Positions 38,401 to 49,957 of a stretch of 64,000 bases of DNA are shown here, piece by piece. Where the stretch lies: assembly GCF_001186125.1 (NCBI RefSeq), contig NW_014040504.1, forward strand, positions 81,469 through 145,468. Reading direction: 5' to 3'. Made by a program: the position numbers and the translations under genes. Position 1 is the stretch's first letter, and each line of letters starts with the position of its first letter. This DNA is from Sphaeroforma arctica JP610. Its lineage: Eukaryota; Opisthokonta; Ichthyosporea; Ichthyophonida. Below the pieces are notes generated by a model. That model searched no databases, was not told the origin of the DNA, and was given only the letters and a program-made list of their open reading frames with translations.

Positions 38401-41400
38401 CTACGGCTGGTCCATAGTTAATATCAGGTATATATGTATGTCTGTGCCAAGGCTGTTTTATAGTTAATATCAGGTATATATACATATCTATGCCAAGGCT
38501 GTTTCATAACTAATATCAGGTATGCACGTTTTTCCGTACGTGTCAATGGGTATGGATAAGAGTGCATACATGTTAATAAGTGTCCTCGAGCTTTTGGTGT
38601 CCTGGCCCCGGTAGAGTGGTCGTCGAAGTAGACCCCGGTATCAGGCACGGTCCCAATTTACACTAACAGGTGCACAAAACGGGACAACTAATGAATACGC
38701 AAAAGGGACGCCATAGTACATACCGTCCGCCGCATAGACTGGCGTCCCTTTTGTCCAAACCTATCGGTGAGATACACAAACGGGGCAAGCTGTACCTTCA
38801 TGGCACAGGGACCCGCAACCCAAAGCTACAACCCTCCGTGTTATAATCCTCTTTTCTAGCTTACTCACTCCAGCAATCAGTATGCATGGAACGGCAATCA
38901 GAACGGATTTCAGAAAAACGTTGCGATCCAGGAACGTTCTCTAAGTATATCTCATATGTTTAATCGAGTCTTTCTCCATTTGCGTTAACAGATGTGTGAA
39001 CGACACAGTCAGCTTCTGCTTAACGGGGTTTTGCAACGATGGGTTTTATCAGGACAATTCTGTGGCCCAGCTGACCATTGGACAGGCCGGAGTGGGACGG
39101 GGAATCGAACAAGTTGGAATTGTATGTGTAGATATAGATTTGTACCAATATTGTGCACCTGTGCTCTAAAAGACACTTAAAACCCTGAACCCTAAATAGC
39201 GCTATGCCCTGACACTCACCGCACTTACCGGTTGGTGGTGTTGATTATTCATCCCCTGGGTCCTTTCTATCTAACCCCTCTCGTCTATACATACCCTGCA
39301 CCCTCGCAGTACACCCACTGTATCTATCTACCTATCTCCCGTGCTTGTCTGCTCTACACCATGAACCATCTCCGGAAACTCACTGCATCTATCTATCTAC
39401 AGTGCATCGACTGTCCCGATCAACCCGGGTGCAGGCCTGGCAACACCAAGTGCAATGACCTGACAGCCGGAGCCACACAGACACTCCTCTGCGCCACGGG
39501 CGAGTGCGAGAAAGACCTCGGCTACTACAACAACGAAACAAGCTGCGCTGGCGGTAGGTGGTACATGGGGTGTGAGGTAGAGCAGGGTACACGTGGGATG
39601 GGCATGTGTGTGGATGTAGTGGGATAGAGGAGATGATCAGAGGGTGAGTGTATGTAGTTGATGGGTGAGTGTATGTATGTAGTGTGATAAACGTGTGTAT
39701 GTAGGTAGTGTGTATTAGTCATACGAGAATGATGAGATGAGGTGTGGGTTTAAGGTCTAGGGCTTTGTTCTTGGGTGCAGTATTCGTATTGGAGTTGGAT
39801 GTACGTGGTCGATTTTGTGTGCTGTGGGGTTCAGCCAGGTGAGAAAAGTCTGCTTGTTGAATGGAATGAGGGATGGGTTGGTGTCCAATATATATATATA
39901 TATAATGTGCGTCGGGGTTCTGGGCTATGCAACAATGTGCTCGATTTATACATGTCTTAGCTCATACCAGCATAGTTACAGTACAGCATCGAAGCCCCAT
40001 GCTAATCTACAATGGCGTACACCCAGGCTTCATCCGTGCAGACCCAAATGGAGTGTGTGTGTATCTCCCCGTGCATATCCTGCATTGCTACCATTCTCAC
40101 ACCAGAGGCGTACATAGTCAATAGTAGTACAGAACGGCACGCATGGTCTGTAGGTATTGCGCATGTGCCTGAACTCAGCCCGCCTAAACGTTTTGAATTC
40201 CTCTACAGACTATTCGGCGTGTAAGTTGGCGGATATGACGTATGAGCTGTGCTTCCCCGAAGAAGATTACGATGACGAATTTGAGTACTACTTCTTGCAA
40301 GAATTGGCGGATTTCGGCGCCCTAGTCGGCGTTCCGGTAAGTTCTTAGCACACCTTTTCAACACACATATATATAATACTTAACCATATATATATATATA
40401 TATACATATACACATATATATGTATATGTATCTGTATATATACATATATATATATATCGTTAACATGTTGAGATATGTATCGAATCTCTACTCTATTTGT
40501 ATGTAGGGGGTCCAACCGTATGAGTATCCTTGGCCCTTCTATGTACTTGGCATCAGAACCAACGAGACCTCCGGCAATGTCTTGGTGGATGTGAACTTCA
40601 CAACCGACGCAGCAGCCTCGTCAATGATTACCAATACATTGGTAAGTCTCCCACATGCATGTATAAACGTGTTTGGATGTTTGTGTTACGTATGGACTGA
40701 TCCGGCATCACTCAGCCCTTAGCGTTGCATGTTGTCCTTATCTTATAGTCCGTCCGTATATCTACATCTATCGATGCGAGTGTTGTTTTATGAGTACGTA
40801 CTTACTAAGTACGATAGTTCCTTCAACGACTGCCTTTGTATAGGCGTGGAATTAGCACAAAGTCTCATAAGTGACCGGTATGAAGACCCTCTCGGGTGAC
40901 CTATTGGCTTCGTACGGAATGTTCAGTTGTGCTTCTTTGGCGTATGGTCACTCTTATGTGATTCCATGCAGGTGACTGACTAAGGGCAGTTTAGGGTTTA
41001 TCGTTCTGTTTTTTGATATGTTTGCATGTCTCAGGAAGCCTCTGGGGGTTTAGTTGTTGCATGCTTTTACCCCGATGATTTATCTCTCCAATCTTCTTCT
41101 CCATCATACAAAGGTCACATAGTTTCGAATACTAACCACACCCATTCGTTCCTAAACCCAAACCCCAAACCATACCCAAATTTCTCTGCCAGGCGGCGGC
41201 TTTGGGCGATGCAAACGTAAACGGAAACATCCGCGCACAGACGGATCAGTTGGCCGAGCTAGGAGTGCAGTGTGTAGTGCGTCTGTTAAACGCCAACTCC
41301 ACACTTCTAACCGGACAGTCCAACTACCAGGGGCGCGAAATCCAGTCCCGTCCTATTTGTCTGCGTATGTTATTGGGTTTTAGGGGTTTGTAACCCAACC

Positions 41401-44400
41401 CCTGGGTGTGTTGGGGTTGCCTGTCGCCTGCAGATGAACGCATACGTATATAGTTCAGTAGTTTTGAAGAAGTCGGATATTTGTGTGCGTTTATGCAGAA
41501 TTCTATCGTAAAGCAGATGGACACTCCAGGATACGACACACACGAGTGACACAATTCATAGTAGTTCTGAGCGCTTTGAGTTTACATGTACGACTATATA
41601 GATATGGATATAACGTATGCACATACATCTGTTCTTGGTGTAGCTCTAATCTTAACACTTCGAGGTAGAAGTCTCGCATCAAGGACTCTAATATCAAAAA
41701 TCCTAATCTATAAAGTTTACATACATACGTACATTCATTGAATATGTGATTCCGTACACATCCTCTTTCAGACACTCCTCACACCTTCGTCGTTTATGTG
41801 CGTCAAACCCATACGCCACTCTAGAGAGCGTATGACCACGCGTTAGTTTCACACACATGTCCTATTTATATATATATACAACACACCTATATCATAAACA
41901 TATTTATGCTTCACTCACAAATGCCACATATATATATTGTATTATATATATATACGTATACATATATATATATATACGTATACATATATATATATATATA
42001 TACGTATACATATATATATATATATATACGTATACATATATATATATATATATACGTATACATATATATATATATTTCACACATGTCATATTTATATATA
42101 TATACATAACTCACAAATTATACATATCTTAACATGTCGTTGTCTGTTCTCCCGAACCCAGAATGCCACACCATCGATAACTGTATCGTCGAGCCCGAGT
42201 GCCCCAACTGTCCCATCCGCTCGAGGTGCCCTACGTGTCAACAAGGATACTACAATAATCGCTCTACATCTGTGTTTACGCCTGACACGTGTGAGAAGTG
42301 TATAGATGCGCGTAACTGTACTGATGGCTACACCACCTGCGTCAGTAGTAACTCACCCGAGTGCTTGGCTGGTATGTGAGTGGGTTGGATGGATCCCTTT
42401 ACATCACACATCGGATGGGCTGATGTGTTTGTGCGTGCATGCACACCCGCTCGTGGTCGTGTTGGGTTGGACAGATGTGTATAGCGTTGGTGACAAGAGC
42501 TGGTCGCAGTATGAAAAGAATCAGAGAAGCTACCCGAATAATTCCAAATTTTTCTGAATTCTCGCCTAATCTTGCTGAAATTTGGCTCCAAATCAGGTCG
42601 TTGTGAATCTGGTTACTGGAACAACCCTGGCCCGCCTCCACTTGACTGTGGATTCCAGGACGCTTACAAATGCTGGAGTGAGAAAGCCATTATCGAATTA
42701 GCTCAGAATTCATCTGTAAGTCACATGTCTCCTGCCTAATCCGCATGTCATATATCTGCACCAGTTGTGTTTCTTATGTACTTTTCTTATTCCCTTGGTC
42801 CCAATTTTGACTGTTCGCTGTCAAATTTGGGCCCAACCCCAAAACAATCGGGAAGCACTCTGTACCCCTGTTATTCCACGTTTAGTTCTGAATCAGGTCA
42901 GCAGTGAAATACGTTCAAATCCTGGATGTCCACGGGTTTTAGGGTTTTCGTGCTATTTTTTTACCCTGGTTTCACTGTCGCTTATACACCCCTACGTACA
43001 GCAAGTGTCATCGGACTATTCGCTGTGGTGGATCGCTGAGTATGGCATTGACTTTGTGCGGCCGTTCTACTACTGTCCGTTCCAGGTGAGTGCGTCTGAC
43101 GACCTAACCTCCCGTGCATACTTCCATGTAAAACATGTGCACCTCAATACATATATAAATCACAGTATATGGATCGGCCATTCATATTCATGTCCACAGT
43201 CACAGTACACAGTCGGTGCACGCATTCGGATGGTATAACTACTGACGAACAACGAGTGCGTGCCTATTTGGGTGTGAATGATATAAGCTACCCATATCCT
43301 GTACGCACGTGTATGTCCCCTCAACTACCTAAACCCCCTCCCCTCCCCCGCGCGCAACAATTAATCTCGAGATTTCTTTAGGGGTTCAAGGTTTTTTATT
43401 CTGCTGGCTAGCTCCTACTATGGTTTCAGGGTATTTATTTATTCCGCTGTGTACTTATTTTAGCAACTCCTACTATTCCCGCGTACATAAATCAGGGTAA
43501 CTGTGAGGTAGCGCTCTGGAATGTGGAAGAGGAGAAGCATGCAGGCTATATAACTGTGCCCAGTGAACAGGTGGCGTACTGGAACTACTGGCTGCCCGGA
43601 TGGTCTGAGAATATCACCGATTTTCAGTACTGGAGACCTACAGAGTATGTGTGTGGTTGTACTTAGTGCTACTTGTGGATAGGTATATACAAGGTGCATG
43701 CCTACGCGCATAGGGCAAATAAGTCTATAATTTATCATGTCTATATATAGTCATCTATCATAAGTCTATATAAAGTCATCTATCATATAAGTCTATAAAT
43801 AGTCATCTAGTATATAAATTCGTATATAGTCATCTATCATAAGTCTATATAAAGTCATCTATCATATAAGTCTATAAATAGTCATCTAGTATATAAATTC
43901 GTATATAGTCATCTAGCACATAAGTCTATATATAGTCATCTAGTATATAAATGCATATATTGTCATCTATCATAGAAGTCTATATATAGTCATCTAGCAT
44001 ATGTCTATTTATAGTCATCTAGCATATGTCTATTTATAGTCATCTAGCATATGTCTATTTATAGTCATCTAGTATATAAATACATATTATTGTCGACTGT
44101 CTGGTAGATGTCAAAACAACACCAACTTCCGATACTAAAGGCCTACAGATTCAATTTATGTGTAGGTATATGCTGTAAGGTGAAAGTACATGAAGACAGG
44201 GCACATGCACTCATATATGTGTGAGAACACAGAAAAATAGTGTACATTAAGCAACGAGTTTGGAAGATCTTCCATCCTGTCATGTACGCCTCAGCTGATC
44301 CATATTGTCATAAATCCACACAGAAACCAGAATGCTCATACCTTGGCAGTTCCGTCTTATAGTCGGGCGTGACACTTAATTGTTGTAATATCCTTTCTCC

Positions 44401-47400
44401 ATACTTACGATGTTCAGCTTCAGCTATCACAACGTATTACCTGCATATTACATGTCTGCTTGCACTGCATGGAGTTTCTTCTCAATTCTCTGGTTACAAA
44501 GTACCTACCTACTTATAAGAACCTTACCGTATTATATAGCTTCTCTCTTTATTACACATTCATCTACATATATTGTGCCTCTCTGGTTATAAAGTACTTA
44601 CATACTAATAAATATACTTACCTACTTATAACCTCTCTGCCACAGCCGTGATCAAATCAAGTACTACCAGGACAACTACGAGACTCTGATTAGAATCTAC
44701 GGTAACTCCTTCGGCCAGTGCATGCACACTGAACCCACATGGGCATCGCCATGTAAACGTATGTATTTATTAGTTTGTTGTGATATCTGCGAGAATGTCC
44801 AGTTCTTGTTGTTTGAGACGCGCAAACGTACGTGTTTTGAAAAAATGTATATATATATAATAGTTTGCTTTGATATATTTGGGATGTGCAAACGTATGTC
44901 TTACAAGTCCCAATTGGATCTATGCTAATTTGTTGTGATATCTGTAGAACTGTTGTGTCCGTGTTGTTTGGGCAGTGTAAATGTATGTCGTAACGTCTTT
45001 GGGTTTGGGGTTGTTCATATGTACGCTATCCAGCGATACTGATTTGTGCGTATACACAGTTGGGCCGGGTGAATGTATGTTGCTGTAGTCACCGAATGCT
45101 CATGTGTTTATGTGATATGGATATGGAATAGGGTTTTGCGGGATTTCTAGGCCGCACGCCCCACATGTCCTAGATTTGTTTGCCTTGTGTTCAGCTGGTT
45201 CCTGCATATTTTCTGGACCGGGTATGTTTTAAAGTTTTAGGGTTTTAGGGTCATGCATAACATCTGGACCGGGTATAATTGGTCTTGCACTGGCCATCCA
45301 CACTCACGATCGCTTTAGTATACCTACTCACACTGCTTAACTTTATACTACAACTGACATGCCATATAGGCTGGACGGAATGTGACGCTTTCACTGAATT
45401 CCCACTCAACGCGCCGACGAACATTGAGGACCGCATTTGCTTAAACTGTCGCCAGGTGAATTGGGTCTTGTATTATGTGCACTTTGATAAATTATTGTTC
45501 TGTTTCAAATCTCATTGGAAAGTGTAGAACCAATTACTTCCTGGTTCGCTTCGTATTTCATTCATATATATATATATATATATGTGTGTGTGTCTTTGTC
45601 TTTGTCTTTGTCTTTGTCTTTGTAGCCTTCCTGGTCTACTTCGTATTCATACCTTCTTGATTCGCTTCCGTACCAACTATAGGCTAATGAGACTATGTGT
45701 GGCTCACCGGACCGGTCAGTATATGCGGGTTGCCTGGATTACTACTGGGATGGCACCCAGTGCACACATTGCAGCAATGCAGGCGCAGACTCCTGCGGGT
45801 GCGGCCTTGGGGCAATTACTGACCCTGACGCATGTGGTACACAAGGATCTGAGAGTTCTGTCAGGTATGTTCCATGCTATCTATATATATATATATATAT
45901 ATATATATGAATACATGTCACTTGATTTTATATGTGCTAACCTACCACTAAAACACAATCGTTTTTACGCTGCAGTTGTTTCAATTGGTACTTCAACACG
46001 GACCTCGGTACCAAGCCTTATCTGGACTATGTAGACGATGGCAACTCAACCGTTAACAACACTGAGATTATTCAAGACGGCTTCTGTTGTCGTTGCGAGC
46101 CAGTGGGTACGTGTTTTGGCTACATAAAAATTACTTTTTGCAGATATCTTGCTTTGTATCCCTGATCACACATGTTTTTGCATCTCAGAAGTAAACCTGC
46201 AACAGATGTATTTGTTTGAATCTAATAGCACCCATCGGTCGATTGACCCATACTAGACTTTTTCTCGCATTTACTTATTTGTTCACGTCGTCATATCAAG
46301 TCCCTTGCACTCGCAACCCGTGTGAGTAGCGCTGGGGTTGCTTTTAACCTCACCGCTCAGTCAGCATTTCATCCACGCCGCTTCTACGTACAGACTATTG
46401 CCAACCGGGCATGAGTGTGTGTGTCAGTGCTACGAGTAAAGGATGTCTGTCTGGATTCTGCACTGAGTCCAATGTCGAGACCAGCAGCTCAGAATGGCCT
46501 GGGGTGCAGTGTTCAAGTAAGTACTCGCGTGTGTAGAGATGTCTACATGAGTTTTGTGTAGAAATGTCTACATGAGTTTTGTGTAGAAATGTCTACATGA
46601 GTTTTGTGTAGAAATGTCTACATGAGTTTTGTGTAGAAATGTCTACATGAGTTTTGGGTAGAGATGTCTGCCTGAGATATATATTATTTATATATATATA
46701 TATATACATGTTTTGGATGAGCACTCACACATTGCACACACAGGGTATTCCGCCTTAGTTTATATGTGTTTACCATTTATGGCATGTTTATCCTACCGGT
46801 GCTCGTATTGTACGCCTTAATTCTTACAAAATCACACCGGGTTCCCAGGATAATCGCTATCCATGGTACAATTCCATACAGTGTGATCTAGTCCAGAAAT
46901 TCACTCCTCGGCTCTGAAATAAGACTGCGATTTGGCCCGGATCTTAATAGTTGTAATCGTGACTAATTCGCGCCGCAGAGGTTTCACACTAGCTTATTCC
47001 GTCTCTGTCTTCTCCTTCAACAGATCAAAACTGCGAGGACGCAGGAGTTGTCTGTGCCAACGATCAAGAATATACCCCATACCAGGTTTGGTTTCACTTA
47101 CTGCTTTCTACGCACTAGATCGATAAGCAAAGATATCAAAACAATGTACAAGTGTATGTGTATAAATGTACAAGTGCACGTGTATGAATGTATAAATGTA
47201 TGTGTATGAATGTGCAAGGGGGGGGGTTTAAGTGTACGTGTATAAATGTACTGTGGAATAACTTCTAGTCTGTATACTCAGTGCGGCCATTGATGCAGTA
47301 AAGCAACGCTAGAATCTCTACCGTCTGGAGTGGCACATCGGCAACAGTAAGCGTATAAAAACTAGCATAGTCATACTGGCATTTTGTGTGCGAACACTAC

Positions 47401-47533
47401 TCAAAAGTGCGCCTTCATTTCCTTTCACCAGGTCATCTATACCTTCGCGGATTCAGAGTCGGGTGCATGTTGCATTGATCAGCCCGTGCTCACCCCAGCA
47501 CCAACTCCTCTCTCGTATGGAACAGCAGTTTAA
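32441..47533 (+). CDS. Secreted cysteine-rich multi-module protein (rightward paralog)
   Basis: Exons: 32441-32497, 32732-32852, 33065-33160, 33294-33335, 33815-33964, 34535-34636, 34939-35070, 35237-35394, 35927-36080, 36265-36419, 36864-37002, 37785-37889, 38155-38335, 38992-39121, 39403-39553, 40209-40336, 40507-40641, 41193-41364, 42162-42371, 42597-42715, 43002-43085, 43496-43644, 44646-44758, 45370-45455, 45683-45864, 45976-46106, 46394-46516, 47024-47085, 47432-47533. The phases join throughout, giving 1,222 aa; an optional 33-base exon at 43200-43232 would keep frame. Residues 1-19 are a signal peptide ending VNAQ. Residues 20-60 hold FNPF and VNPF motifs. Cys modules follow from about residue 108 with repeated [16 protein letters not shown] and GYWNN motifs. 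Two Cys-poor blocks sit at about 335-435 and 630-770, the second with [20 protein letters not shown]. The end is Cys-rich, then LSYGTAV; no membrane span. It is a clear paralog of the leftward gene. Extracellular function inferred; specific role unknown. Confidence 0.8.
33960..34165. repeat. Tandem repeat starting at a splice donor, about 57-base unit
   Basis: The donor GTAAGT of the exon ending at 33964 and the sequence after it (TGTACACAAAAAGCTGTGTG) recur three more times with TCGTAAGTGTATG, GTGCACAAAAGCTGTGTAGG and GTAGACAAAAGTTGTGTACG. Confidence 0.75.
36413..36580. repeat. Tandem duplication of exon end and donor, 75-base unit
   Basis: Exon end plus donor GGTCAAGGTACTATTTATAT at 36413 is copied as GGTCAACGTACCATTTATAT at 36488. 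The shared CACTCATATATCTA follows in each, and a degenerate third copy begins near 36564. Confidence 0.8.
38331..38527. repeat. Tandem repeat of exon end and donor, about 50-base unit
   Basis: The exon end and donor ACCAGGTATGTATGTATGTC at 38332 are followed by three further copies (around ATCAGGTATATATGTATGTC), each with GTGCCAAGGCTG and ATAGTTAATATCAGG. Confidence 0.85.
41935..42078. repeat. AT microsatellite with interspersed TACGTATACA units
   Basis: Six regularly spaced copies of a unit of about 27 bases (TACGTATACATATATATATA) sit just upstream of the exon at 42162. Confidence 0.9.
43725..44075. repeat. Minisatellite, about 27-29-base unit, about 13 copies
   Basis: Units with TATATAGTCATCTATCATA and AAGTCTATAAATAGTCATCT occupy the intron 43645-44645. 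A higher-order repeat of about 115 bases is visible within it. Confidence 0.9.
44752..45080. repeat. Degenerate tandem repeat of exon end and donor
   Basis: The exon end and donor TGTAAACGTATGT at 44752-44764 recur as CGCAAACGTACGT (44821), TGCAAACGTATGTC (44887) and TGTAAATGTATGTCG (44976). The intervening TTTGTTGTGATATCTG is shared. Confidence 0.75.
45565..45627. repeat. AT and TCTTTG simple repeats
   Basis: An AT array is followed by TG and five copies of TCTTTG inside an intron of the rightward gene. Confidence 0.9.
46531..46680. repeat. Minisatellite, 26-base unit, six copies
   Basis: Near-identical copies of ATGTCTACATGAGTTTTGTG plus TAGAA lie in the intron after the exon ending at 46516. 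Confidence 0.95.
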
Positions 47534-49957
47534 ACGTGCAATACACCATTGAGGTTATATCTATATACGTATATATATATATATATATATTACTAGCAGC
47601 GAGGCTCTTGTGGTGCGTCGTGGGAAACGGTACAGCATACGTCGTACGTGGAAAGTGAAAGTGAAATATTCAGTGGTCGACACTGATCATCGGCCGATGT
47701 CCCTGACGAAAGCTATGGGTTTCACCATTTTGTTAACACTGAAATAATGTCAGCACTCTTTAGCTTCGCTGCTCAAAGGCAGTGAGAAAGCTTGCGTCTG
47801 TTTGGATGGCGCGCAGAATAACAATATGAAGTATAGAAGTATATGAAACTATATATGGTCGGGAAATGACAGGACACAAATGAAGTGCCTAAGACCGTGG
47901 CCAATACAAATGGACAGGATTGTCCGGAGAAAGCCAACGTTTTTGCAGAGCAAGTAATGATACGAGAAATACTGAAGTGAAAACAACAATTTTGAATAAA
48001 TATGAATTTGTAACGATAACGGGGTATATGAAACCGTGGCTTAAGTTTAAGGTTTTTCATCACAGCGAATGTATTCATACAAGTGCACCATTCTTTTATA
48101 AAATTGACTTGCTACCTGATACCACTACTATCCGTTTTTAGAAAATTGAACGTCTATGAAGTCGCTCCAGGAGGGTCACCAGCATGACTCAATCATCTAA
48201 TAGGCGGCCCTAGTAGAACGCTCGGCGAGTTCAATGCTCAGACAGGCATTGTCGTACTAAATAATAACTTTATAGATGTTAAGTTGTTTTGTACATAGTC
48301 TTTCCGGGCCTGCTTTCCTTTTGTAAAACACCACACAACCAAGCGCTGTAGAAGCAAAATATAACGTATGCCCTAGCTTCAATAGGTGTGTGTAGCCCAG
48401 AATATGTCGTTACCACGATGTGAAGAGGCACAGGTACGCGAAGTACACATAGCCATGAAGGACGAAAACACAGTCGATAGATTAATCATAATATTCAACT
48501 TACATGGTCACATCGTCGGTATGGTTGCGTTGTCTTATCATATCACATCGATTTCCAACTCCACTCGTAAACGCTTCGTACGCTAGAAGTAAAAGTATAC
48601 CAACAATCTGGGGGGTATAAATTGTTTACAACCTTAGCCTTGTCTATTTAGAAATGTATGTTTTTAATACAACAACATAAAAAAATACATATTGGATTTT
48701 TCCGTAGCGTAGATTTATGTAAAATATACTTATTTATTAGTAAATATTGTAAATACGTAAATACATAGTACATATTATGTACTAAAAAATAGTGTTATTC
48801 TGTTTTTAAAAAAGGCCTCTTGGTATTTAGCATATTGGTATTTACATAAATATATGTTATTTTGTGTACATTTTGTGAACAAATATAAGAACAAAACAAA
48901 ACTATACAGTAAAACGTTTAAAACGTTAATAAATATTATAGCCTTCTGTGTTTCAGTTTAGAAGAAGGCTATGCTTCTCAAAATTAAAAATGTAAAAAAT
49001 GTATATTGTTCTATTTTCAAGGCTATGAAAAAATAGAATGCGTTTCTATTTTGTAGGTTGTTTGTTAAAAAAAACATACCGTTTATTCTATTTCTAATAT
49101 TTACACAAGAGTAGTAGTATATTTTTACTTTCAGGCTGGACCTAGATCTTCAACTTATCTACTAGCGGTAAATATTGTTCTTATTTTCGTTGGAGCAGTT
49201 CGTCTTTCATCTACATACGTTAAACCTTTGTTCAACGTTTTAAACTGCACGTGTGGGGCCACTGGTGGGTGCCGAATCCGATGACGACGTTTGGATGTTT
49301 TGAAAGAAACTGTAAAACAAAACAAAAACTAAATAAACGGCTCACAATTTCACACCCACAGTCACAAGTAAACTTCGAGCCGCATAGTTTATTTATAGAA
49401 ATAAAGAGACAACCCAAATTATATATAAAATGATGACCGAAATCCATAAAATCTTTCCTGGAGACGCGGTTTACACTGACCGTTTATCCAATGATTGTGA
49501 AGTGGTTTTGATTTTACGCCAATAGAATGATATAAGTTATACAGTTCAATATGCACCAATCACAATTGGATCTAACAATAGCCAAAATGTTACTTGGTAG
49601 AAATCTGCTTCTACACTTTTTAGTAGATCCGAGTGAACCGTTCCCAATTCGACGACATTATTAGGCGTTTAGACACGCCTATTTGGAAATGCTTCTCATA
49701 GCTTATGTCAGTGTGCTCGATGCGAGTGCTACAGTTCATATACGAGTGATATGGAAGGTTACACACTCACAGTTGAGGCAACTAGATAGGAAACGCCTAC
49801 TTCTACACTCTAGGTCTGTGTTTGAAGATCACATTCGCATCAGCAACGTAGTTTTTGCTTCTCATAAATTTCACTGGTGTACTATAGTCTTCTGAGGGCA
49901 TATCGATAGCTTGATTCACTCTTTTATCTCCAAGTATTACGTGAAATAGTATCCAAA
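47534..49957. other. Intergenic region before the FNPF membrane-protein gene
   Basis: A possible AATAAA for the rightward cysteine-rich gene lies at 47995-48000. The rest includes an AT microsatellite (47573-47592), AT-rich unique sequence (48600-49200) and only short frames without recognisable domains. Confidence 0.45.

Noticed and set aside
43200-43232. 33-base exon in the rightward gene
   Set aside because: Frame-preserving with an acceptable acceptor, but the donor is weak and flanking exons join in phase without it; kept only as optional.
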